Below, one piece after another: positions 26,802 to 38,756 of a stretch of DNA of 64,000 nucleotides. A model generated the notes under the pieces. That model was given only the letters and a program-made list of their open reading frames with translations, did not search any database and was not told the DNA's origin. Position numbers and translations under genes: made by a program. This stretch comes from Batillaria attramentaria (lineage: Eukaryota; Mollusca; Gastropoda; Batillariidae), in NCBI GenBank assembly GCA_018292915.2, contig JACVVK020000290.1, positions 193,501 to 257,500 of the forward strand, in the 5' to 3' direction. Position 1 is the stretch's first letter, and every line of letters starts with the position of its first letter.

Positions 26802-26973
26802 AAAAAAATCAAAAGGGAAAACAAAGGGGGAAACGGATTCCGTATCTTTGGGTGAGAAAAATACGGTTTAAGTGGGGCATTGCCCGTGTGTTCCCTCAGC
26901 AGGGCGCTGCCTCTGCACCCCAACCTGCGTTTCAGTCCCCCCCCCCCCTCCCCCTCAGCAATTTCCCAGCCTA
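26583..26973. repeat. T-run/G-run, long C-run, and REP-2 right-end fragment
   Basis: T-rich run joined to a G-run at 26583-26643, a C-run of about 34 at 26766-26799, then 26868-26973 matching the REP-2 right third (AGTGGGGCATTGCCC, CAGGGCGCTGCCTCTGCACC, ending TTTCCCAGCCT). Confidence 0.75.
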
Positions 26974-27296
26974 CCACAGTGTCATTTTTTGGGTGTGTGT
27001 TGCTGAAGGAGGCTTCTTTCATATTTTAAATGATAAAATAATAAAGAGAAATCCCGATGTGTTTGTTGAACTCAACGTGTTGCACGGCCGGTAGTATATA
27101 TCATGATTATGATCGCTTTGTGCTGACGTTTGCAAATGAAATAAAAGTGGAGAGGGAGGGCGAGAAAAGTGAAGTAGGAGAGAAGTATTAATTTTACTCC
27201 GGCGTTCACTACCGCCAGCTGGCGCGTGGCCGGCGCAGTACTGACGTGAGGTAAGTATAGCTATAGCCTGTCAGTAGGCTCTGCCGGTATGTACAA

Positions 27297-27348
27297 GTGT
27301 GTGTGTGTGCTTGCGTGCGTGTGTGTGTGCGTGCGTGTGTGTGTGTGT
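27297..27348. repeat. (GT)n microsatellite
   Basis: GT/GCGT repeat. Confidence 0.9.
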
Positions 27349-27494
27349 TGTTTTCAGATGTGAGTAGCTGTTTAAGGCAATCGCAAATGTTCCTATTTGG
27401 GCCGATGAGAACGATTACGGCAATTTGCTTAGGTCTGAAGATTCTGCGTGTAGACGCATTGCGCTCGCTCGCTCTCTCTCTCTCTCTCTCTTTC

Positions 27495-27676
27495 GTTTGG
27501 TTGTTTTTCGCTTCTTAGCCCCGAAACACGGCCCACAGATGTTTTTCGCCTAAACGCGCAAGAACCAATACTGAAGAAGAATACTGGCTCTTATTGATTC
27601 TCCCCCCTCCCCCTCCTCCGTCATTCCTGCCCCCACCCCTCATCCCCTCCTCTCTCTCTCTCTCTCTCTCTCTATC

Positions 27677-27712
<36 letters not shown>
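27495..27712. repeat. Copy 1 of a 200-bp dispersed repeat ending in TC/CA runs
   Basis: Shares TTGTTTTTCGCTTCTTAGCC, CCGAAACACGGCCCACAGAT, CGCGCAAGA and CCTCCGTCATT with 38200-38405, in the same orientation. Both end in (CT)n then (CA)n. Confidence 0.8.
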
Positions 27713-27713
<1 letters not shown>

Positions 27714-27734
27714 AAACTGTAAAAGTTCTAAGTG

Positions 27735-27850
27735 CAATAACTGTTTAGTTATGATTCTTTAATGTTAGGAGGCACAGTGGTCGGTCCATGTCGCCTACCT
27801 GGTGACCCTTTTTCCAGCACAAAACAGTACCCAGCGACTTCAGACCTGTT
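27735..27850 (+). repeat. Dispersed repeat shared with 32155-32270
   Basis: Shares TAATTCTTTAA/GATTCTTTAA, GGCAGTGGTCAGTGCATGT-like and GTACCCAGC(A/G)ACTTCAG words with 32155-32270. It resembles a SINE or MITE piece; no known family. Confidence 0.55.
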
Positions 27851-28267
27851 TTCGCATGTCGCATCACAAATACATGACTCCACTCTTGTGAATCAAAAGG
27901 GACGAGCCCTCAGAATTCAGCCAATCGCACGCCGCCGCCGCGGCATAATGAGTACAGCACATGGCATGGTCCGGCAAACTTCCTTGGCAAACACTACAAA
28001 GAGGGAAGCACATTTATCATCCATAGAGGCCTCTTTTTCTTTGATCTCTCCTGTGTGATAAGTGTCCGTATTGTACTTGAGAAATCATGTGACACAGAGC
28101 ACGACATCACATGACAATCAGGCATGGTTCCCTGCAAAAAGGTTCTTTCTTTCAGACAGAAAGAACAGAGATACAGCCTTTTTTGGGGGGGGAAAACTCA
28201 TCGTCATCGATGAGCAAGTACATGTATTACTATTCCTCGGGGAGAACTCGCTCCCGATGTCAACACC

Positions 28268-28322
28268 ATCCAAGACGCAATCAACCCTCCGCTAAAGCTT
28301 AGGGTTGATTTGCGTCTTGGAT
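28268..28322. repeat. Hairpin-forming inverted repeat
   Basis: Arms 28268-28288 and 28301-28322 (CCAAGACGCAATCAACCCT against AGGGTTGATTTGCGTCTTGG) pair with one unpaired base over about 21 bp; the loop is 12 bases. Confidence 0.75.
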
Positions 28323-28329
28323 CAAAATA

Positions 28330-29820
28330 CTCGTCGGTATTCCACAGCTTGATGGGGAATAACTGCTAAGTATTTCGACATGACTGAAACGTGGAAATAA
28401 AGCAGTCCATTGACGCCATTCCAGGAAAATGACCATATATTACGTCAGTCTCTTTCGTCTTGAAATCACACCCCTTTTCCATAAAATATCCATAACGACA
28501 TAACTAACAAACAAACTGACCATAAAAATGTTATGGACCTAGTGTGTTTTGCTAACACACGGCAGAGTACAGGGGCGGGGCTCTGGCCTCGGCTGCTGTG
28601 TAACGGCAAAACACGGAGAGTCCGTTAATGTCATTTGAGAAAAAAAAAAAACATTACGTCATCTTGAACGTTAGGTATAGATGCAAATTTGGAGGAAAAC
28701 GCTATATATTCCTCTTATACGTAACGTTGCACATGAGACCCTAGAAATGCTTTAAAATTCACCCGACTTGAAAAATCACAAAAAAATCAGGCAGCCATAG
28801 ACTCATGTGTAGAGTAAATTTCAACAAATTCCAATATTCCGGTTTTTTTGGCAATGTTGGCAGCGACCACATACCCCCTCATTCCACGGTCGGTCTGCTG
28901 GCTCCTGTGCCAGCCGCGCATGAATACAAATAGTCCACAAGCCAGGCTCATTTTTCCCTAATTTTACAATTACCTGGCATGAACCTTGTTTACAAAGCCA
29001 AGGGGCAAAGATTTTCTACCAGATTTAGCGTACCTACTACATGACCCGGAAGCTATTACTGGTCTGGTCTGTAACCTAAGACTGTTGCAACAAACATTCA
29101 TGCGCAGAATTGCTGTCAAAGACTGAAGACCTTTAGGATGACTGACACGCTAAGAGTACCGCCCAGCCTACTATCAAGGCGCAGGACTTATGATACGTAT
29201 GACTGTGGATCAGAGACGCACTCGGGTGATGGGAGTGTCATGGTTACCTTAGTTCAACTCGGCCGTCGGGTTAAAGGGCGCGGTGCATTTTGCGTGCTGC
29301 ACTACTGACGTGATACCAACTGTAACGCAATCACGTTTGAGTTTGACGCTATCACTGGTCACGGCATTAAAAATTACTGGTGATCATTCCACGATGATCA
29401 CAAGTCGATGATCTGATCACCAGCGTTTCAGTAAAACTTTAGCGTATGAATACAGTGCACGAAGGTCATTGACCTCATTAGCAAGGTCAACCGTCTCCAC
29501 GTGTCTAAACTCAGGTTATGCTCATCGACATAACTTCTATAAAAACGAATGAAGAAGAAGAAGAAGAAAAAAAAGCAATCAATAAATAAATAAACAAACC
29601 TACGAGAGAAAAAAAGCTTGTTTCACCCTGGGTTTGGCAGGGTTTGTGAAGAAAGACTGAAAAGTACCGAACAGACGATCAGACGATGCAAGGCCGACAC
29701 GGAATCAGTTATTTTCCCCCCCAGTCCTTGCTGGTCTCTGCTGAGTAACTAAAGCAGCACTTGGATCAGTAAAAGTATTATATAATGTTGTCAGGTCCAC
29801 GGACCAGCTTCCCATTGCCA
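28330..29820. other. Intergenic, nothing recognised
   Basis: No coding exon, RNA gene or repeat family of this window was recognised, apart from an A-rich GAA run near 29550. Confidence 0.5.
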
Positions 29821-30034
29821 CGAAAGTGGCCCATCAACCCCATCCAATGACCATTTTCACTAGTCTAGTAGCAGGTGTGCAATCTCACACAAGCCGCAAA
29901 CAGTGGGTTTTTGTTTTTTGTTGTTTTTTTTTTGGTGGTGGTGGTGGGGTGTGTGTGTGTGTGTGTGTGTTTAAAGAAACTATCCGACTGCAAAATGCAC
30001 AGTCCACTCTGTCAGATTCAGCGTCTCCAAAACC

Positions 30035-30043
30035 CCTATAAAA
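30035..30043 (+). promoter_or_regulatory. TATA-like box, isolated
   Basis: CTATAAAAG followed about 30 bases later by TTTCACAGCTCAG. No coding exon or splice donor nearby, so function is unproven. Confidence 0.2.
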
Positions 30044-30339
30044 GCCACGGGCAGCCTGATTTCACAGCTCAGTTTTCGTTGGACGCTGATCGAGAAAGAC
30101 CGCAGTGACTATAGTCTTCTCGTGCAACACACAACACCCGCTAGACGCTGTAGCGATGTGTCTCGCTCACTGATCAAAAATCACAGTAAAGTCACCGCAA
30201 ACTCACGGTCTGGTTTTATAAGGGTCTCCAAAGCGCTGACAACTCTGCAACTGTGACAGAGTTGCCTGCATTTATATGCAAAGTCGCAGTTTTTAAAAAC
30301 CACAATGTTTGCGGCTTTTTGTTGAGATTGCAGACTTTT

Positions 30340-30476
30340 AAGCCTGAGACAACGAGGCGTTCTACACACAGAGCCTCTGAGTGGTGTCAGCAAGATGGCC
30401 GACGCGTAGCGACACTCGCAAGCAGCGGTGGCAGCGTGCGGCGGTGCGTCTATCTCTATACGTCTGTGGTTGAGAC
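30340..30476 (+). mobile_element. MITE-7, right-half fragment
   Basis: GAGGCGTTCTACACACAGAG, GCGACACTCGCAAGCAGCGG and the terminus GTCTATCTCTATACGTCTGT match the right half of the 330-bp element at 53898-54228. Confidence 0.82.
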
Positions 30477-30800
30477 AGTGTTTTCAGGGGGGACGGGGAA
30501 GGGGGGGGGGGGGTGTTCTGCCGTAACTCTTTTCACAAAGTAAGTTTTGACTGACGCCAGGGAGAAGTCTCACAGATCAATATAGTGGCAGTCCACACAT
30601 CTGCGCACATCAATCTCAGTCACAATAAGTCAGCTGCCATTGAGTGCGAAGTAGCAATGGTACAGAACTTTTACACGGCTGTAACAGAGATCGAATACAG
30701 TAAGTTCTGTTTGAAAGAGAGCTATATTAATACAGAGCTGGGGAGAACATGTCGACTTTTACACCGGCTGTACCTGCCCACCGCGTACAAGTCAAGAGTA

Positions 30801-31084
30801 AGAGGCCTTTCACACGCGACTATTTTTCACGCCTACCAGCGGTAAAATGCACTCCCAGCCAATTAAATCCGCTTGCGAGGGGCTCTGCCCAAGGACCCCG
30901 TCGCCACGCCTGTATATAGAACACGGTCCTATTTTTTCCTGGCCATGCCAACCAGTCGCCGCTGACTGCGTTTTGTGTACTGTCCAGCGCAGTCCGCCCA
31001 GTGCACGCTGGTAGCGTGTGAACAGAAAATCCACTCGGCGAGCGTGTGAGCTCGCTGCGGGCACTCAGTGTGTGAAAGGCCTCT
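30801..31084. mobile_element. MITE-4, complete
   Basis: Inverted ends AGAGGCCTTTCACAC and GTGTGAAAGGCCTCT, 284 bp, GC-rich and noncoding. A second, inverted and truncated copy is in sulfatase intron 4 (49588-49826). Confidence 0.85.
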
Positions 31085-31191
31085 GACGTTGTAGTGTCAG
31101 TGAACGTGATATTAGCATGTGTAGTGAAATATCAGCTGGTGCGTGCAACATTTGCGGCACGTGCTTCAGAATTTAGCTGCAAGAATATGAA

Positions 31192-31197
<6 letters not shown>

Positions 31198-31235
<38 letters not shown>

Positions 31236-31447
31236 CTATATATATATCTATATATCTATCTATTTATCTATCTATATATATCTCAAACACTTGAAGGCCG
31301 AGCGCAATATAACTTCACAGGTCTTTGCCGGCTTCTACTTCACGTGCACACACACACACACACACACACCACGCCACACACACACACACACAACACAACA
31401 CAACACGCACGAACACTCACTCACACACACACACACTCACACACAGC
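31198..31447. repeat. (CA)n and (TATC)n microsatellite cluster
   Basis: CA repeats at 31200-31230 and 31347-31443, with TATC/TATA repeats between. Confidence 0.93.
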
Positions 31448-31834
31448 GGGAGGGGAGGGGGGAGGAGCACATTGAATAATGTATTGCAAACGCAGAGAAA
31501 TATCAACAAACTATTGGCTGATTGGCACCCGTAAAAAGTGAACATTGTCTCATAAGGCCTAAGCACGTATTGAATACGCTTGTCGCTTAGGTCCTTTCAG
31601 TCACCATATGACATTCGTCTCATGAGATCCCAGTCATGGCGAGGGTCAAGCGACACCGGAAGTTCCAATATGTGAGCGTGCGAAACAATGGCCAGAGCAT
31701 CAAAATATCATTTTTGATCTATTATTTTGTGGAAACATTCAAACCATGTCCTGTAAACCATGTAAGAAGTAAACAACAACAACAAAATATTGTAAAAGCT
31801 TTACATGCGCTTGTCCATTCCTGGGTTTCACGAT

Positions 31835-32142
31835 AACCAAGAAGCGCTTTGGAGCTCGCTCCTTCAAGTGTTCTGCCCCCTGCTCTGTGGAACGCTCTGC
31901 CACCTTCCTTGAAATCCAGCACCTCCACCGAGTCTTTGAGGAGCCACCTGAAGACCTATCTCTTCTCAAAGTTCTGATGCGGACTCAACACCCCCCACCC
32001 CACCCCACCCCCCTGCAGACACCACCCCCTCCTCCTGTTTTTGTTAAAACTTATACCCCCCCCCCTCCCCGCGCGCTACGAGCATGCTGGGCATGGATTT
32101 TTTTTCAGCGCGTTACATCATCATCATCATCATCATCATCAA
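31835..32142 (+). pseudogene. CR1/L2-type LINE 3' end, frameshifted remnant
   Basis: Encodes the C-terminal signature of CR1-like reverse transcriptases: a FGARSF-like piece, then after a frameshift LPPALWNALPPSLKSSTSTE and LRSHLKTYLFSKF followed by a stop near 31976. A C-rich 3' UTR and a terminal (CAT)n at 32118-32142 follow, as expected for this clade. Confidence 0.75.
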
Positions 32143-32154
32143 CATTCGGTAATT

Positions 32155-32270
32155 GTTGAGCTATAATTCTTTAAAGCTGGGAGGGGCAGTGGTCAGTGCA
32201 TGTACCCCATGACCTTTTTCCTGGTCTGCCTCAGCACCGTACCCAGCAACTTCAGCCATGTTCAGTGTTG
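32155..32270 (+). repeat. Dispersed repeat shared with 27735-27850
   Basis: Second copy of the pair, directly after the CR1 3' end. Confidence 0.55.
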
Positions 32271-32398
32271 CGTGTTACATCTCCTGTCCCTTTTGCTTGC
32301 GTTCTTTCATAAGTCTTTGTATTGTCCACTTTCTTCACGATCATGATAACCGACTGTATGGAGGCGGAAATGCGCATATTATCATGTGGATCATTCTA

Positions 32399-32528
32399 GG
32401 AGGGGGAGGGAGGTGGTTGGGGGGGGGGGGGGGGGGGGGGGGGAGCGCGAGGGCTAGGTTTCATGAGTGCGTATATTGCGTCAGTACTTGGGAGTTTACC
32501 TCACAGCTCGGGGGGGGGGGGGGGGGAG
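32399..32528. repeat. Two long G-runs
   Basis: G-rich 32399-32442 and 32510-32526, each flanked by noncoding sequence. Homopolymers of this length are prone to assembly error. Confidence 0.9.
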
Positions 32529-32559
32529 AGAGAGAGAAGGAAGATGATAAAAGTAATTT

Positions 32560-33580
32560 GAAGGAACTTTCAAAAAAAAAATCTCCTGGCAGACGCTCGC
32601 AGTTTGAATGCACTTTTCTCTCAGTGCTTACACTGTTTTTGGACTGTTGATACACATGGTAACGGAGAGTTCTCTTTTCCTGACCTGCTGATTGACAGAC
32701 GCACAAAAGCGGCCGAGGAAATTAATTTGATATCTAGCTCAGGTGTGATTGACAGCGGAGCAGATGCTTTCCGAAAGTAAACGTATCTACCACAGAAAAA
32801 CCCGAGGCAAAAAAAAAAAAAAAAATCATAATATTTTCTTTGCGACAAAGGTTAACTGATGAATTGAAGGCAACAGATGCGCCAGCTGGCAATATATCAT
32901 CGATTTCCTGTCAGGGCATGCCTTGGTGCACGCAAAAGAAGACGGCCCTAAAGAAACGAAAATAAGCAAGCCCAGGTCATTTAGTTGATTTCTTATCAAT
33001 ATTTGCGTCCGTATGAAATACCTACGTGTGAAACCACAGCTGTTAAGCCAGATTTCATTTTCTGATCGTTTTCTCTATGCACACATAGAGGCTTTCAGCG
33101 GGTTAAGGAAACTCCTTGTAAACATCTGCTCTTGTTCAGATAATACTGCACTTATTGCATTTTTTTTTCATGAGGTAATGTCGGCCTGCTAGTGAAATTA
33201 AGAAAAATGGAGCTCGGATATTGGCATATACTGCGCAACTTTTGCGAAAGAATGAAAATAATCTGAAGCACTGTGCAAAAATGTGGCTTCTTGGTGTGAT
33301 TCTGAGATACTTTTTTTTTTTTTTTTCGGGGCATCTTTGTGCTTCACATTTTGGGCACTGCTCATAAAATTAGTCACAGCCTCATTTTCGTGTAGGCTTT
33401 TGACTGTAGGTACCCCTTAATAAAGCAAATTTTCACCTAACGCAGTCGATCATTTTAGATGCAAAATCCGTCTTTCGTGGCTTGAGTTTGCTTTGTAAGG
33501 CAAGCCTGACTACAACTGGGCCGAATTAATGAACGGGAATAAACCGGGGCCGGTTTTAGCTCTAGTTTTATTTTTCATAC
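32560..33580. other. Intergenic, nothing recognised
   Basis: No coding exon, RNA gene or repeat family identified; several A- or T-runs only. Confidence 0.5.
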
Positions 33581-33717
33581 TTTAGATGAAGCAGTTTTTG
33601 AGACATATACATATATTTTTCACGTTAACACACGTACAACACAGGCACAATATACAAAACAAATCGTATGTGCATATGCAGGCATTTTACACAATCTTCT
33701 TCATAGTGAAGCTATCC

Positions 33718-33744
33718 TGCACACACACTGACACACACACACAC

Positions 33745-33814
<70 letters not shown>

Positions 33815-33843
33815 GCACGCACGCACGCACACACACACACACG
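33718..33843. repeat. (CA)n microsatellite
   Basis: Over 120 bases of CA with a CGCA block; a C-run/A-run junction follows at 33931-33965. Confidence 0.95.
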
Positions 33844-34109
33844 TCCATAAACTCATGTAACATCAAGTACTTGCGAATACTAAGCAATGAATGCAGCGTA
33901 CAAACTCCAGTCTTGAGTAAGCGTTTCTGATCCCCCCCCCCCCCCCCCAAAAAAAAAAAAAAAAACAGCATGGTTGTATGATTCAATAGTGTAATTATCC
34001 ATCCTTCAGCGGTTGCGCAAAGCCAGAACTGAACAAACTCTTAAAAGATCACTCGCCGTTGCACTGATGCCGTGATGTGATAAACAAAGTAAGTGATATG
34101 CACCATTAA

Positions 34110-34305
34110 CCCTTTCACTGCCATTGTCGCTGGATGTCATGTTTCGTACCTGTAGCTCCTCCATCAAAATTTTTCAAAACTGATCAAGTTGTTCGAGATG
34201 TTGATCTCCAAGATGCAGGCTCTGTTTCGATTCCTGTTTTATGCCATCTGATCTGAAGGGATGTAATCAGTGGGCGGCAGGAGAAAGCGTTTGGCAGCGA
34301 AAGGG
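34110..34305. mobile_element. piggyBac-like MITE
   Basis: 196 bp starting CCCTTTCACTGCCA and ending TGGCAGCGAAAGGG, flanked by TTAA at 34106-34109 and 34306-34309. TTAA duplication and CCC termini are hallmarks of piggyBac. A diverged copy sits just upstream of the sulfatase start (44175-44423). Confidence 0.82.
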
Positions 34306-34475
34306 TTAACTCAATCCCTACCAAGTACGTTTGGGGTTGTGCACGAGTGACCTCACCAAAAAAAAAGAAAAAAAGAAACGTAATTAATTTAAGTCTGTGT
34401 GGATTTAAAATTTGGCTTAGTGGGCAGTGATGCACTTTGAATATACTCGTGTTTGCTGCAGTACTGAAGAACCGT

Positions 34476-34995
34476 TAAGAACTGGGCACTGCCGCGGAGC
34501 GCCATAGTGCTGTCCACAAATGTGACACAGTTGTGGTTTTTTTTGTGTTTTTTTTTTTTTTTTTTGGGGGGGGGGGGGGTGTTTTGTTTTGTTTTTGTTT
34601 TGTTGGTTGTTGTTTTTGTTTTTATTTGTTGTTGTTGGGTTTTGTTTTTTGTTGTTTTTTTGTTGTTTTTTTTTGTTTGTTTTTTTTTGGGGGGGGGGTG
34701 TTTTGTTTTTTGTTTTTTTTTGGGGGGGGGGTCTGCCGCTGTGGCGTCATCACAGCAACCTCGATTTCAAATACAGTAGCCACAACTGTGACTGTGGTCA
34801 GTTTCCACAACAGATTCTGATTGGCTGTACTAGGTCACTCGGCGCGCAAACATGGCGGACAGTGCATCTTCAATCGGTTTGTCACCGAGCACAGTTGTGT
34901 TTAGTTTAGTAGTTAGTAGACATTGACACCGAGCGCAACCGGACTGTGATGTGCACATGTGTGTTTCGCGCGCTGTGCCCAGTCAAGAGCAGGCT
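34476..34995. mobile_element. MITE-6 with a G/T-only insertion
   Basis: Termini TTAAGAACTGGGCACTGCCG and GCGCTGTGCCCAGTCAAGAG. A G/T-only tract (34535-34732) interrupts it. An inverted copy without the tract lies at 58322-58636, sharing CTGATTGGCTGTACTA, AACATGGCGGACAGTGCATC and TTTGTCACCGAGCACAG-like words. Confidence 0.85.
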
Positions 34996-35154
34996 TAAGA
35001 AACTGTAAATCTCTTCCCTGTTTTTGGCATACAGGGCCAAAACCGAAAAAGAAAAAGTCAAGAACGTGAGGTACTCGTGCACGGTACGAAATGTGTTAAT
35101 ATTCCTGTTAGACCTATGTCAATGCATCCGATGAAGCCCGACCGGTTTGAGCTG

Positions 35155-35745
35155 GTTTGAAAGCAACCCTGTACCGAGTCCGTCGCTTCTCCACGCCCCT
35201 ACAACGACGCCCAAATCGGGCTCAGCGAGACCGAGCCGAGCTAAGTGATACCTAAGAATAAAAAATATAAAAAAAATAAAAACCTCGGTGACAAGGAAAA
35301 TGGACAGTTGTGAACAACTTTGAGGTCCCAGTGTTATTTCACAGTGTGCACAGAAGCGATGAAAACTGTCGCATTCAGCAGCACAGTACATTTTCAGCCT
35401 TTTTAGGGAGCATTGCCTGCATGAGTTGTCTCCCTTGCCGCAATCTCTAAACTGTGCTGGTGAATGCGACAGTTTTCATCACTTCTGTGCACACTGTGAA
35501 ATAACAAGGGGACATCATAGTTGTTCGCAACTGTCCACTTTCCTTGTCACCGCGTTTTTTTTTTGTTGTTTTTTTTTTTTTTCCTTCTTAGGTATCACTT
35601 AGCTCGGCTCGGTCTCGGTTAGCCCGAATATTGTGCTGGCTTTTTCAATCGTTGCCCCGTCTTTGATATCACCCGTATGTGGTGGAAAAGGACGTCGTCG
35701 TAGGGGCCTAGAGTTATCGACGGACCCGAAACAGGGTTGGTTTGA
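35155..35745. repeat. Large imperfect palindrome (foldback), right arm split by SINE-A piece
   Basis: Left arm 35155-35390 and right arm 35455-35745 pair over more than 200 bp: GTGATACCTAAGAA against TTCTTAGGTATCAC, CATTCAGCAGCACAG against CTGTGCTGGTGAATG, GGTGACAAGGAAAATGGACA against its inverse, and TTTGAAAGCAACCCTGT against ACAGGGTTGGTTTGAAA. A SINE-A fragment (35632-35692) interrupts the right arm. Confidence 0.85.
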
Positions 35746-36079
35746 AAGAAGCCCAGAATACTTTGCATGGTGTGGGGATCGGATACTAGAATTTCTTGAA
35801 TAAGCATTCAATTTCACGCAAAGCTGTACAGAAAATCTTGGCTATAGGTGCTCCATCGACGCCTAATACCGGTTTCATTCATACCGTTTAGACGTTTAAA
35901 GGTTCGTTTATTGTAGGGGGCTTGTGACATTTATACGTGTATATCAGTGTGTGTGACTTTCATTCGAGTGCCCATTTAAAGAAAAATATATATTATAAAA
36001 AGAAAACCTTGCCATTCTACGCCGTGGGCTTTGAAAGACGGAGCAAGTGAAATACAGCTCAATATTTCCCTCTGTGTAA

Positions 36080-36145
36080 GTGTGTTCGATGAACCCTGAC
36101 CGGTTTGAGGCGGTTTGAAAGGAGCTCAGAATAAGTTGCATACAT
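36080..36145 (+). repeat. Copy of palindrome outer-arm sequence
   Basis: GATGAACCCTGACCGGTTTG, GGTTTGAAAGGAGCTCAGAA resembles the sequence bordering the palindrome at 35130-35160 and 35735-35765. Confidence 0.5.
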
Positions 36146-36242
36146 CAGTCGGCCAGCAGAAAGGGCGGAAAATCCAATGCGGTCTCACGTGGATTCATGT
36201 TCGTATGCCAAGGCGAACAAAAAAAATTGTTTGTTTGTTTTC

Positions 36243-37540
36243 TGTCACACACGCACTCACACAGCACGCTCCCGGATGGAGAACATATCTCAAACAGCGA
36301 TTGTTCTAATTACTAGTTTATAAGACAGACAATCACAACAATAGACAACACAAACAACAGCGCGCAAACAGAAGTGACAGTTCGTCCACACGACGGGAGA
36401 GAGAGAGTCCTAACACGAGGCTAGCTAGGAGCCTGGCAGCGGCGTAACACAGACACAAGGGCACGGGGGGGTGGGCAAATGAACGTCACCGCCCTGGTAA
36501 AGTGCCGGGAGTCCACGTAGCGCTGCTGTCCTCTGGACGTCTCGCTAGGCTGGGAGCGGGTAACCTCCGAAGCCACGGGCGAAGGTCAGCCGGAGTTGGC
36601 GTAGTGTTGCTGTCCTCTGGACGTCTCGCTAGGCTGGGAGCGGTGTAGCCTCCGAAGCCACGGACGAAGGTCAGCCGGAGCCTGCGTTGCCCTGGCGTCC
36701 ACGGGATGGTCGCGCTCCAGCAGTCAGTCTCGCCCACAGGTCGAGGTGCGCAGGAAGGCAGCACAACAGAAAGAAAGAGAAGAGGCCTGGGTGGCCAACT
36801 TCAGTCCAGCGGTCACCACACTAGGTCGCAACCTACCCCGCCCCATAGTGCTAGGCTTTTGCCAGTCCCGTCGCATAGCCCCGGACGTAACATTGCCCAG
36901 TTACTAAAACAGGTCCTAACGACAATACAGCTTAACTAAGCAAACTAATTAGACAATACGACAGGACAAGACAAGAACCTTATATACTTCCCTGAACATA
37001 TAAGACAAGACAAACACGCTACACACAGTGCACATATCAGCGGGTAAAGCAACCCAACCCCCCTCAGACCACCGGCCAGCCCCACACAGACGCCCACCCT
37101 CCCCACGCTCAACCAACGCGGAATGAATACGACCGACCTAGGAGTAAGCGGTACCAACTTACCCGTCTGGCCTCACGAACCCCAGCAAGCAGTGGTCCAA
37201 CTGCACTATGCTGCAACGACCGGGCGACGGTCAACAACAGTTGCCAGCGAAGGCAACGTTAGAGCGACGAGCTCTTACAAGTAACGTCCTTCTAGACCAA
37301 GGGTGAATGGCGAAATGCCCTCACTAGTGAACCGGGATTACGGGCTAGGTCTGAGTTGTGCACGAAACATACGGGACGGTATGACCCCACTAAAGACACG
37401 AGATACTGGAGCTGAACTCGCAGGACAAGCACACGTGCAAACGGCATAAACAACACAACACAGGTTCAACGTACAGCACACTCCGCCGCAGCGGTACTTT
37501 ATTCACGTGGAACAAAAAGGGAAATAGACGGGTCGTGACA
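36243..37540. mobile_element. Probable solo LTR (1298 bp)
   Basis: Begins TGTCACACAC and ends GGTCGTGACA (inverse TGTCACGACC), that is TG...CA ends with TGTCAC inverted termini, flanked by the 5-bp duplication TTTTC at 36238-36242 and 37541-37545. No gag or pol is present. An 84-bp block is tandemly doubled at 36516-36683. TGTCACGACC ends are common in Gypsy-type LTRs, which favours the - strand as sense; orientation is not settled. Confidence 0.6.
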
Positions 37541-37682
37541 TTTTCTAATCCCGGGGCAGTTTGTCGCAATGAATAAGAAACAAACAAAAAATCAACAAAC
37601 AAACAAGCTTTGGCAGGGACACGCATTGGAGAGTGTAATTTCAGATTTTCAAGCCCATAGTCTATCCTGTCTTTGGAAGTAG

Positions 37683-37829
<147 letters not shown>

Positions 37830-37882
37830 TATGCTCCTTTGTACAGTATTACCATTCATTGTATCGTCTCTTCCCCTTTCCT

Positions 37883-38010
37883 CTCGGGTCGTGAGTTCGA
37901 ATCCTGGCTGGGGCCAAATATTTGTGCTGGCTTTTTCATCGTTGCCCCGTCTTTGATATCACCCTATGTGGTGGAAAAGGACGTTAAACCCCCAAACACG
38001 CACCCACCCC
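37883..38010 (+). mobile_element. SINE-A, 5'-truncated in the tRNA head
   Basis: CTCGGGTCGTGAGTTCGAAT (B box) through TTGCCCCGTCTTTGATATCA, GTGGAAAAGGACGTTAAACC and CACCCACC. Confidence 0.88.
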
Positions 38011-38199
38011 CCACCCTCCCCTTTCCTCCTGTACGATACATATCTTGGCATGTGATAGCTCTCCGACTTGCACGTGCAACAAAATTAATGAAAGCACAGA
38101 CACAGTGAAAGGCAAATATTGCGCTTTTCTTCGTTTCTTTCTTTGGTGTGGTGTCGTCTTGTTTTCTCTTGTTGCTGATATGGTGGTTATTTGTTTTGG

Positions 38200-38367
38200 T
38201 TGGTTGTTTTTCGCTTCTTAGCCCCGAAACACGGCCCACAGATATTTTTTTTCGCCTGAACGCGCAAGACCCATAATGAAGTCCCATATGGGACTTATTG
38301 ATTCTTCTCCCCCCCCCCCACCTTCTCCGTCATTGCTGCTCCCCCCCCCCCTCCATCATCCCCTCCA

Positions 38368-38405
<38 letters not shown>
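38200..38405. repeat. Copy 2 of the 200-bp dispersed repeat
   Basis: Direct copy of 27495-27712, with the same TC and CA runs at its end. Confidence 0.8.
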
Positions 38406-38524
38406 GCGCGCGATAGAGAGGGGGGTGGAGAGAGAGAGAGAGAGTTATTCATGCGTCACTCTATTCGTCATCCGCCTATTCTTTCGCCCCACCTTACCCC
38501 TATTCAAGCGTTTTCAGAGACGTG

Positions 38525-38633
38525 TATAAAAAGCGGCGGTGGAGCGCCCTATCTCCACAGCTAAGCGCTCGACGCTGGCCACACTCACGTCACAGCTCTC
38601 GGGGGAAAAAAAAACGAACGTACCGTTAAAAAC
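38525..38633 (+). promoter_or_regulatory. Candidate TATA promoter and noncoding first exon
   Basis: TATAAAAA at 38525-38532; a start about 30 bases on (near 38556) would give a short leader that ends AAAAAC before a consensus donor GTAAGT at 38634. The next + strand coding exon is the sulfatase start, whose ATG follows an acceptor-like TTTGTAG at 44564-44570. The link is inference; no transcript evidence. Confidence 0.35.
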
Positions 38634-38756
38634 GTAAGTTCTTTTTCTGGAGTTGCTTTTGTCAGTTTGTTTGTTTGTTTGATTAGCTGGCTGCTTGGTT
38701 TTTAAGTACAGTGTCTGTTCCGGTAGCACGGCCACAGCACACAGTTCCTGTATTAG

